DNA of 64,000 nt, taken from contig NC_089981.1 of the NCBI RefSeq assembly GCF_036417845.1, positions 39,500,668-39,564,667 of the forward strand, in the 5' to 3' direction. A program made the position numbers and the translations under genes. Below, in pieces: positions 49,601 to 61,600 of this stretch. Source of the DNA: Apteryx mantelli. Lineage: Eukaryota; Chordata; Aves; Apterygiformes; Apterygidae. The notes beneath the pieces are model-generated. The model was not told where the DNA came from and ran no database searches. It saw only the letters and a program-made list of their open reading frames with translations. The stretch's first letter is position 1. Every line of letters begins with the position of its first letter.

Positions 49601-52600
49601 ATAGACCTTCCAGCCCTCAGAGTATGTTTGTGCTGCAAAGCCCTCTGAGGAGCTGAACTACTGGTTTAAGAAATTGCTTTGTCCTCCCATTTCAGCTTTC
49701 TGCCAAGGAAAGTTGGTTTACTGGTTCACCTTGCTTATCCCATGTCTTTAGCATTCCTTTTTATTTGCAGTAATACTGCAAAAATACAAACTGCTCAGGC
49801 ATGGATGCTGAGAGACATAGAAATAGTTCAGTCCTTAACTGTTGTATCTCTGACTATCTGCTTCTTCTTTCATAATGACTTGTTAATTGCCTGTGTTCAG
49901 TGGAGCTAGTTAAATCTGTTTATTAAAAAAAAACAAAAACCAAAAACATTTACATGAGAAGTATGTGAAAGCTGAAAAGAAATACTTGGAGGACAAGCTT
50001 TCATCATTGCTTTTGACAAACAGAAAATGCATAGAGCTTTTTCTATACTGGAATCTCCTCAGGCTTCTGTTGCACCATACTGTAATGCCTGCTGCCTCAG
50101 ATGTGCCTGGCTGGCTCACTGATGTGCTTTTGAGATGGTATTTTTAGGAACAGAGCATGTTTGTTGGCACATACATATTTGCTCATCCTGTTGCAGAGCA
50201 GGAATCATTTGACATGTCAGTTCCTGCCTCGGTGCAAATACTGTGTAGTGTACTCTGTGACTGAGTATAAATTTTGATTCTGCTGCAGTGGAGTGACTGT
50301 AGGAGGAAACAGTTTTTCTCCGCTCACAGTCTTTTACCTTTTTCTGGCAGGTGTGCATGGAGGGAGAGATCTCTCGCCAGTCTATCATGAATAGCCTTTC
50401 GAGGGGAAAGAAAGCTTCTGGTGATCTTATTCCCTGGACCATTTCAGAGCAGGTAAATAATTTAGCTGTCTAGTTATACCCAAGTTGTATTTCATTGCTT
50501 GTTTACAGAGCATGCATCTGTGTTCTTTAAACTGACTTATGTTTCTTGTGCAGTTTCAAGATCCAGATTTTGGGAGCCTCTCTGGTGGGCGTGTTGTTCG
50601 CATTGCAGTCCATCCGGATTATCAGGGGGTAAAGTATTTTGGAACCCAGTTATTGTAAATAGTTAGCAGTGGTACCATGAGAATGGCTGTGTAGTCAGAC
50701 TGAAGCTCTGTCTAGCCCGGACTTCTGTCTCCAGGGGATAGTAATAGTTTGCTGAGTAGGTAACGCTTTGGCATTGATCCCATAGTTCAGAAGGATCATA
50801 GCTATGTGTCTTTCATTTTTCCCCATCTTTTTTCTTTTTTCTTTTGGATGTCTCTACTAGTTACACTGGGTGTCAGTGTCTGCAACCTGACAGGTTCACC
50901 ACAACCACAAGTTCCTCCCTATAGAAAGGGGCCTGAAAAGATCCTTGCATTTTCTGTGGATAATAAAGGGTGACTACGGGGATAAATGTCTATATTCTTT
51001 GGAGGTAGATTTTCTTTTCATTGGAGCAAAGTGTCAGTTGTTCAATGAAGGAAGAGGATGATCTTTAATCCTCCTAACTGGAGGTTCTTCTGAATGAGAT
51101 TTTCTGGAGGGCAGCTATTTTTTCAATGCAAAAAAGGTTGTTGTAATTATGTATCTCCCTGGATGTTTCTGTAAATAACTCTGAAGTCTGGAGAAAAACA
51201 ACAGAAACAGTGGCCAATAGTAAATGCCTAGAAAAGAGTTTAAGAACAGAACAAACACATATTGATTGCCCCAGTTTCCAGCATTTTAAGCTTGGGGACT
51301 TCCTGAGCCAGAGGTAGTAACAGAGTGAAGTCAGGAACTGAGTGAAAGACACACAGAAATGTTTAGATGTTGCAACGGGTTGGGGGTGTTTACTCTCCTC
51401 TGGTTGGGTAGCAAACCAGTGCTCCTGTCATTACTAGGCAGCATTATAGCATCCCAAGAAGCAGTAGATATTCAAGATCCAGTAATATTTATTGTGAGAT
51501 TGCAAAATCTTCATGCTGGTGTGTTTGTCATTTTCTGAGTGCTGGAGGTAAGTACTGAGAATTACTACACAGTCCTGAGCTACATACTGGGCTCTACTTC
51601 TCATTGTGATTTCAGTCAGAGAATAGTGTCCTCTAGTGTCCTTCCCCATGGAGCTGCTATGTAGGAAGGTAGTGGTACTGCTACTACTACTGTCATTTTT
51701 GCAGTGACTGAATGTTCTCTGTGCTGACAATCATTAATGGGTTTATAAGGGGAGAATGTTGTTGTGTTGTCTTGAAAAATAGATACATCTTTTTCCTTAA
51801 AGTATGCTGTTACTACTTCACAGATGGGCTACGGCAGCAGAGCTCTGAATTTATTGCAGATGTACTATGAAGGCAAATTCCCTTGTTTGGAAGAAAAAAC
51901 AATTCAGAAGCCCAAAGAAATTGCAACTGTAAGCAGTGAGGTATAGAGCTCAGTGCATTTCTTGTATTTCCTGCTGTGTTAAGCTGTTTGGTTTTCACTG
52001 TAAGCCTCAATATTGATTTTTGTATGTAAGGAGGGAATGTTCATGCTTATTTATTTATTATACAGAATGAGAGATTTATTTGCAGATTGTTGTGAGGAAT
52101 GCTACTAATCCGTTTCCACTTTCTCTTCCAGACTGTTAGTTTGTTAGAAGAGGTTGTGACACCTCGGAAGGACTTGCCTCCTTTACTTCTCAAACTGAGT
52201 GAGAGACAAGCTGAGAGTTTAGACTATCTAGGTGTATCTTATGGCCTAACACCAAGATTACTGAAGTAAGCCTTTATTCTATTTGTTAGTTAAGCCCAAA
52301 GCTAAAATATAACTGATATAGATGCAGTTATTTTACACTTTGGACATTCTCTTTCTCTCTGCAGGCTTCACTTGTTTCTAAATCTGGGGCAGCTCCAAGC
52401 TCTGTTCTCCTGTAAGACCTATCCTTGGTGCTCATTAGTGCCGGACTTAACCATCTAGTACATCCTTCAGGGTAGTTTTTCTGAAACTCCTTCTGAGTGC
52501 AAACCAGTTCTTGGATGTCTCTGTGACCCTTCTGAAAGTTAGCTAGTTTTAATTGCTAGTAACAGCTCAGTTTCTCCAGGCTGGAGTAATAAGAACAATG

Positions 52601-55600
52601 TGTAATTAGTAGGGACAAGTTAGATACTCCTTCCTGTGACCTGTAGAAGCTTGAGCTGCTGCTAATTTTAAACTTAGTTTTTGTTTCCTGGCTAATGTAA
52701 ACACTTTTCACCAACAACTACAGTTGCTTCTTACTTTTCTTACCATGGAAGAACTGAGTTACTGCACCAGCAAATCAATATAAATTGGTTTTATTAATTT
52801 TTCTTAAGTTTTACCTCCATTTTACAATATAGTTTTATATAAAAACTTATAATAAATCCTAACATTTTTATTGTATTATAAAATTTTACAAAATATCTAG
52901 GTTTCTGAGACTCTCTGACTCTCTGTGTGGGAAGTTGTGACCCATAGTTTGGGAGACAGTTACACAGTAGTAGAGAATTCTTCCTCTTGTTAGCCTAGGA
53001 CCAAAGCAGTCATTTATCACCTAAAGCCTTGATTCCTTGCTGGCTTGTCCTCATTTGCAGAGGATCTAGGGTACTACACAAACACAAGAGATCAGACTGA
53101 GTTCAACAGAAGAAGTAAGACCCATGAAGCCCAAAGTGTGACTGACTCAGTCAGAACAATGTTAGATAGCTGTGTATAATTTGGTGTTGCAGATACAGAG
53201 ACTATAGCCCATTTTGTTCCATGGCAAGCATGCTGCAAAGTTCATGCCAAAATGGGATGGTGAATTGTTTAGCTGTGCAGAAAAAAGCAGCAGAACTTAA
53301 TGGTTAATGTGAAACACTTTTAATCTTAAATAAAGCAAATTGTTCAGATGTCTTACTTTATTAAACAATCCCTCTTGGGGCAGAGCAGAGAATAAAGTGC
53401 TCGACTACTACTTTTTAAATTATTTGGCTGTTAGCTGTGGTGGAATAGGTAAAAGAAGGAAGAATAGCAGGGTAGGGAGAGGATGGGGTGCATGTGTAGG
53501 GCTTCCTGCCGAAATTCACAACATCCTGTGCAGCTGATGAGTAGTCATCCTGTGGCCTGCAGAGGTAGGTTGCCAGGGACAGTTGCTGTTCTGGGGCCTG
53601 ACTTCTTTCTCTTGTCTGGGATGCCATATGTTTGGTCTCAGCAGGTTTCTTTATACCAGTCTTCCTCATCCTGAGTGAAGTGAATTATAGGATCGGTTTG
53701 CCACTAAGATGCAAGACAGAAGGGGAGAATGGAAAGGGATGTCAGCAGGATTTTGCTGTTTGGTCTGGGATTCTCTGTGGTACACAACTGATTATTTGAA
53801 ACCTGGAAGTTGCCAGGGAGAATCAGCATTAACTGATGAAGAGTAGAGTCTCTGAAATAAACTGTAAACCCTTCAGCCCTTCCCCAGGGTATCCTTTAGG
53901 AGTCTGTGGTTTTATTGATGAAAACCTGTTTGCCTGTTTTTAAAGGAGGTCTTGGAAGCCTGTTGAATACAAGTTTGTTCATTTTCTGATATCATCATCA
54001 TAATTTTTCACTCTTTTGTAAGTTAGAATTACAGTCAGGTTCAGTCCTGTTACTGGTTTCTATCAATGTTCGTTTTCATAAGTTAGTGGAATGTCTTAAA
54101 CTTTTGCCTACTTTTCAACAGTTTTTCTTGTACAGTGGATAGACTGCATTTAACTATAAGTATCACTGCAAAATCAACAGCTCTGTACTTCTCAATGCTT
54201 TTTTTTCTCCTTTCCCTTTCACCAGGTTTTGGAAGCGTGCTGGATTTGTGCCAGTTTATCTAAGGCAGACACCAGTAAGTAGCATACTGTTTCTGAATGA
54301 AATCCAGCCCTATTGATATCACTGGGCATCTTTCCATTGACTTCAGTAAGATGTGATTTGGGCAGTAAAGTTTTCTGAGACTATATTTGGTTTTTGTTCT
54401 ATGTTCACTTTTGTTCTTTAGGTCTGTAGCTCGTTAAAGGATTAAAGTTACAGGCTTGGGAGTGTGGTCTTTGATTAGTTTGCACTTTAAAAAATTAGAG
54501 CAGAGATGCAGCTCTTGGTTCATGGGAATGATGGGAAATATATCTTCATTACTAGAATGACCTGACTGGTGAGCATTCATGCATCATGCTGAAGATGCTG
54601 AATGAAGAGGACACTGAACAGGAGCCTTGGCTTACTGCCTTCTGGAAAGGTAACTGAGCTCATTTTGCTAATGTGAGAGGAATCTTCTGGGATATTTGTT
54701 GTGCAAATCCACAGGAATCATTTATTTTCTCATTTTGTCCTGCAGATTTTAGGAGGAGGTTCCTTTCTCTTCTTTCCTACCAGTTCAGCACGTTCTCTCC
54801 CTCGCTGGCATTGAATATTCTACAGAACAAAAATATCAAACAGCAGTCACAACCCTGTGAGTATCCAGGCTCCTAATATTAATTTAGACTGCAGTTTAAA
54901 GTCTTTGTATAGGTTTGTCAGAGTTCTCAGATGCAGCCATGGTGTGATATGTCTTGTGAAGTACTGTGAATTCCTCTTGGTCAGTTGTGTTTTGTTCCTA
55001 GTATCCAAAAAAATTGCTCGTATTTTTGAGTAAAAGCTAACAGGAGATTTTCAGCTGTTGAAAACTGTGTATTTTCTGTTTGCTTGTTTGTTTGTTTTTT
55101 GAGGAAAGATTTAAGTACTCCAAAATTAGAGGACTCTTGACTGTAACTGCTAAAGCATAACAAAACAAAATGCAGTGGATGGAGACAGAAGCCTGCCAAA
55201 TTCAGTGTAGAAATAAAAAGGAAGTCTTGAGTAGCGGGGGTCAGTAGGCAGAAGAGCAGCTTACTTAGGATCTGAGGGAGAACCTTGTCATCAGAAATTT
55301 GGAAATTGGAATTTGATGCCTTTCTAAGAGAGAGGCTTTAGTTCAACTGCGTGTTATTGGGCTTGATGCAGTACTTGCTGGGGGAAATGCACAGGCAGTG
55401 TTACAAAAGGGTCAGGCAAAACAGTTCTAACAGTCCCTTTTGACTTAAAAGCCCTCTTTAAAAAGAAATTCCTTTATTTTCAGTGTGCCTAACCAAGGAT
55501 TCCTCTTGTGAGAACTTGGTAATTTGTATCTTGTGGGTTTTTAATGCCTTTGCCTTGGTGAAAGGGGTAGGGTGGCTGCTATGAGAGAACAGTCCTTTAT

Positions 55601-58600
55601 CAGCAGAACCAAGTGCAAGACAGTGAAAGCCTGGGCAGGTTGTATTTATCAGCCCACACTGGTTTTAGTCTCTTAGACATATTTGAGTTGATATGTTAGT
55701 CTGTTTTGACAGTAGCGTTTTTTTTCATATGAACATATGTCTGTCTGAAAAGACTTTGTATTGTCAACCCAGTCTGGGTAACAGAGTTAGACCGGGGATG
55801 TTGGGTTCAGAAGTGTGTTGGGATGTGAACCTGTGGGGTAGCAGTTGACCTTCAGTCAATGATATGAAAAATGAATTTGCTAAATACTGAGATCCTGGAC
55901 GGCTAGAAAGAACAGTCCTGACAATATGGCCTTTTTATTATTCAGCCATCAGCCGTGCTGAATTAGAAGCTGTTTTCATCCCATATGATCTGAAGAGGTT
56001 AGAGATGTACTCTCGCAATATGGTGGACTATCATCTGATCATGGATATGGTACCTGCTGTTGCCAGGATGTTTTTTCTCAACCAGCTGGGTGATATTTCT
56101 CTCTCTGCTGCACAGTCGGTATGTATCACTGTGTGAACAAGCCGTGCTTCACCTTTCTTTGTAGTTTCCTGCTGTCTCCTACTTTTGGAGTACTTTCCCA
56201 TTTCATATGTCATCTTAAAAAAAAACAAACAAAAAACTTCGCTTCCTGTAGTTGCTTATTCTGTGGTCTTCTTTGTGGTTTCTCCTGCTTGTAGTGTTCT
56301 TCCACCTTTTGTGTTTGCTTTGAAAAAAATCTGTAAAGATCATGTTCTGTTGCCTATTCAGTGATGCACTCCATGAATTTATAATATTGTGTGAACTATC
56401 GTTTAAAACCCCCTCAAAATCTTCTGGCTCTTGAGCTGCACCTCAAGAGAGAAGTGTTCGTCTGAACTGAACATGGAATGATGCTTGCCAGCTACAGAAT
56501 AATTTAGGGGTGTTTCAGTGCTTTTGAGCAAAACTTCAGCTCATACCCGAGAAGCCTTGTATTACTTGGGTAGAGCAAGGACTTTGCAAAATGCGAGGGA
56601 CGTTGAAGGTATTATTTATATATATGTATTTGCTCTGAAAAACCCTCTAACTGAAATGTATGTCATTTCCTCAGGCCCTTCTTCTAGGGATTGGCCTACA
56701 GCATAAATCTCTGGACCAACTGGAAAAGGAGGTGGAACTGCCCAGCAGTCAACTGATGGGCCTCTTCAACAGAATCATCCGCAAAGTAGTTCAGGTAATT
56801 ACATCTTGACCTTCTTTGTCTTGGTTGTATCAAGCCAAAGTTTAATTCCAGTACTGAGCCTGGTACTAATAGAAATCTGAATCAGAGTTGCATATCTTTA
56901 GCATGTCCTCAGTAATTGACTGTAGACTCATTTGTAAGGAGAGAAAATCGTAGTGGAAAAAAGCAGATATTTATGACATTGGTTTTTATTGTAGGTGTTC
57001 TCAAATAATAGTATTGTGTTATATCTTTAAGTGTTGAAAAGTGCTGAACAAAATCCTGAGCGTACAGCCCATGGTGCCAGCTTAGCCTGATCCGTTTATG
57101 GTTACTCACTGCACTGGTGGTATCACAACCTTTGTCAAGAAGCCTTCTCTAAGGTCATTTAGAGGTGGACTTGAAGTCCTGTGAAATCAGGAGAAAGTTT
57201 TGGGTCTGTTCTTCTTTCTCCCTGATTTCTGTGATTAAGTAACATGATGAATTATCAAGTGGTGACAGAGATAAAGTACTTGCCAACTGCTTGCAATCAC
57301 TTGTGCAGCCTAGGGCATCTAGATTCTCAAGGCAATAGAATATGGTAGCAAAGCATCTGCAGTGTGGCCTCAGTTGTTCATTTGAAAGGTGATTTGTTCA
57401 GCATAATACCCTTTTAATAATACTGAAGAAAATAACATGCAAGAAAATAAATACAAAGTTTTTATCTGCAAATGTTAATCAAATGACACTATATTGATAA
57501 GTATGCTGCAAATTATCAGTTCTTGCATTTATGCAAGTGGCGTTGAGTGCTGTTTTTTTTTTTTTTTCACACTTTTTATAAAAGTTGTTTTGCTTCTGCC
57601 TTCAGGAAGCAGCCTTGAGCTTTTTCATTTCAGTGTGGTGGAACATATGCATCAGAAATAAACAACTGCCTGTTAATATTTGCAAGATTACGAGAGTTTC
57701 ATGGGGACAACCGGTTTGTTTGTAAAGCACAAACCTAGAAGAAACATCAGAAAGTCTCACATACCTTGATTTACTTCATTTCCAGTTGTTCAACACAGTC
57801 CAGGAAAAGGCTGTGGAGGAGCAGATGGTAGCAACAAAGGATATTGTAATGGAGCCAACACTGAAATCTTTAAATGATGATCTGGTAATTATTGAACTTC
57901 CTTCTCATCTTTAATATACATGTAAACACTATTCATAGAGTTTTCTTGAACACGGAAGTCTTGTAACCTAAATCTTCTTGGATGGGAAGAATTCCCTGTC
58001 ATGTCTGTCACTTTATGATACTTATAAAACATGACAGCTTTGCCTTACGTTCCTATATTCATGCTTTGTTAAACTGCAGTATAGATCATCTGAGAACCTA
58101 CAAAGATGTTCTTGAGAGTTATGTATTACAACTACATTTATGTATACCAATTATATAAAAAAATAAGTTATATAAATGACACAAGCTTTTCAGGATCATC
58201 TGGTGTTTGTTTTATGGCATATAGTGCTCTTTGGGTGGGAAAGAAGTTTTCCGTGTATAACATGGTTACTGTTGTACTTGGAACTTAATGCATCTCTTGT
58301 GGTGTCCTGTTGTAGGAAGAAGCTGCAAAGGAATTCCAAGAAAAACACAAGCAAGAAGTGGGGAAGCTGAAGGAAATGGACCTTTCACAGTAAGAATTTA
58401 TCTGTATGAGTCTCAAAACCAGTTTTTCCCAGGTATCTATTTGATTGACTGGTCACCAGTGATAGCACATCTTGTTGAGACCTGTGTGCAAGGCTGTAGT
58501 TGCAGTATGGCAATCTCAAATGATCAGTAAGTGAGAAACAGCAGTGAGTATTTTCATTGGTAGCTGTGTGGGCTAAGTGTATGCTGCTACTCTGATGAAA

Positions 58601-61600
58601 ATTTTGGGTATTGTTTGCCTGACAGGCAGTAACCATTGTTTTTAATCAGCTCTGTGTGTAGCTGCTTTGTTTCACACACAAACCATATTCTTTCCCTGAT
58701 GAAATAGATTTGGTAGCAGAACTTTTCTGTTCAGGGCCATTCACCCATTGCCTTCACTCCATGAATCAGTGCCTGAGAAGTGTATCATAAGCATGAATTT
58801 TCCTGTTCCAATGCTTGAACTTACTGAATTTCCTTTTTCTGCTGGTATTTTTGACCTACCTACTAAAGCAAAAGGCTATGAGTAGCAGATCACAGCTGAT
58901 CAATGGCTTGGTGTGGCTGCGACTAAGTGAGATCTGTCTGTCTGTGGAACTGAATCATTGTTAGAGAGCTGAGGGCTGGCGTGCAGTTCCAGTACTGCAC
59001 ACAGATGATGTAGGAGTTCTGGTTCAGTGCTCAGCTCAGCCCCAGTACCTCGGGTAGGAGCTTGAGCACATTCTTTTTTTACTTCCATTCTCTTTTCTCT
59101 GTCATTTAAACAATAAACTGTTCATGGCAAGAACTCTTGCTGTATATCTATATGGCAGCCTTGATTCTGGTTGTGTATGGAGTAATGTAACTACGTAAGT
59201 ATATAATCTGCATAAATTTATGAGTAATAAAGCAAGTTGTCTGTCTGTGGATTGTTCTTAATTTGACAGTTTTCTGTGCTTCTAGAAGTAGTTATTACTT
59301 CCCTCAAACAAGGATATATGGGTCCTGTTGTTTGTTATCCAGCTTTGCTGTGTGCACAACTGTCTTCAGCTCAAGCAAAATGGTACCACAGAACTCCTAG
59401 CTAATTTTAGTGTTCTCTTCTTAAAAAAACAAAACAAAACAAAACCCTCCAAACCACAGAAAGTGAACCACCACCCAGAGCTGCTTTACTACAGTGTGCA
59501 TGGATGCTTTTCAACTGCTGAACCAGCAACTTGAGTATCAGCAGATGTCTTTTTTTTTCCTGAACTAACAGCAGTTACACATGCTACTCTGATTCTTTCC
59601 CTTCTCTCTCTCCTCCTCCCAGTTTTATCTTATAAATCCTGTTTATTATACCAGCATCCCAGAAAAAAGAAATAGTCTCTTTTGGCTCCAGATTAATCTC
59701 TTTTAAATATGGGAAAAGGAACAAAAACTTCTTTGAATCTTTAATTGTCTTGTTTGAGGTAAGGACAAAAATGGATGTGATTTGAAGTGACTTGTAAGTC
59801 AGTCATGCTAGGAAAACAGCATAACCAGGGATTTTAAAAGCCTTAATTCCATTTCTTAGATTTGATAGCGTGACATACCTGTTTGTCATTTCAGACCACA
59901 TTCCCTTTTTCCTCATCCAGAAATAGATTTCTGCTCCCCCCCATGAGGAAAGGGGACAAAATTCCATTTTGAACACTTTTGAATACAGGTGATAGAAAAC
60001 TAATAGGAGAGGCAGAGCTATTTAATTTGAAAAGGTTTTGTCCAGCATTGTTCAGCCTTCTATTAACAAAAGCTAGTCTGTTCTGAATCTCTAAGAACTT
60101 GAGAAGGAGAGCAACCACTCGATTTTTCTGTAGGACTGCTTTGCCTAGTTGAACTTGTATGACATTTCCAGGGTACTTGAACACCATGGCAAGGGGAACA
60201 GAACATGAGCTTAAACTTGAATAGCAAATATTGTTAATGTCTCTTTTCAAAAGAAACCTGTAGGCCTTCAGTTTCTCCTGGACTGATGCAGGAAAAACTG
60301 CATTCAAAAAAAAAAAACCTACCTCCATTCAAACCTACTGCTGGTCTAAGGGCAGCTGCTAATTTAACTAACTTTCTTTTATAAGCCCCTGCTTTTTGCA
60401 ACCCCTGCCTTTAGCACTGCAAACATTCTTCTCCTTCTTGAAAAAGAACTGACCCCCCCCCCCCCACCCAAAGCTTTTGAAAAGAAATCTATGTAGTGAA
60501 TATAGATCTGTTTGTGGTTGTGAGCCTCAAAGCTGTAGTGACTGAGGATCTGTTTTAAGAAAGCTAATAGGCAAAGGAGAAGTATACATCACTGCTATGG
60601 AGAGTATAACCTTGCTGGCCTTATTTTTTTTCTTTCATCCAAGATGCACTCTATTCAGCACTCTGCTTTTCTGATGAGAGGCTTTCAGCAGCACAGTTCT
60701 GAGATATTTACAATAGGGGTTTCAGAGAGCTTCATCTGCCACTGACCAGCTTGAGATAGAGACAGCTGTTGGTTGCTATTGACCTAGTTTGGATTGAGCC
60801 TCTTGATATGGTTGTGACAAGCTATTATATCCCATTGCCAGTCTAATTTTGCTTTTACTTCTAAATACTGATTTGGTTGGGTGCTGAGACAGTGGCTTTG
60901 TAGAGTAGCATGTGCCTGACAGTATAATTACCTTATTTTTTCCTCCTTTGAGCTGGAAATTTTACTTGAATTTTTCTTTACTTTTTTTTTCCCCACTTAG
61001 GTATATTATCCGGGGTGACGACGAAGAATGGAATGAGGTGCTGAGCAAAGCAGGACAGAATGCTTCCATCGTCAGTTTGAAAAGGTTAAGTTGAAATACT
61101 CGCTCTACAGAGGCTTCCCTGGTCTTTCCAGCTGGCTTTATTATAGTGTTTTGTAAAACAGTGAAATTAAGGAATTAAATGCAGATAAAAATGAACTTAA
61201 TGTTCTTAATAGAGTCCCCGTTTTTCTGGAGAAGTCGGGGTGGGAGCACCCAAGAGCTGTACTGGGTACTCAGTGGTTCCTCTAATAGGAGAGTGCTAAT
61301 GTGAATTCTGTGCTTTTTCTCTGGAGTATAGTCCTGTCTTTATACAGCTTAATTGCTTATCATAGCTCTTTTTTCTGTTCACATGGTTAAGCCTTGGTCC
61401 TGCCATAAGCTGGTCCTATTTCTCTCTTGGGTAACTTTTAAAGAACGAACTCATTCCCAAAGCAAATGGGATTGCAAAGTGGAGCTAACACTGGGTGGGA
61501 GCCTGTGAATATTCACATAGGAGAAAATACACATTCAGGGAAGGAGAATTCTTTCAAATTTGAGAGCTAAGCTTGCAAAATGTTAAGTCTGCCCTTCTGC

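Larger units (their letters stand above)
58390..61000 (+). other. NAT10: Last long NAT10 intron (2.6 kb)
   Basis: A GT-AG intron with donor CA|GTAAGA and acceptor CACTTAG. It contains the longest ATG-started non-exonic frame of the window (minus strand, 59891-60328) and a 13-base C run at 60453. No RNA gene or recognisable transposon was found. Confidence 0.75.
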
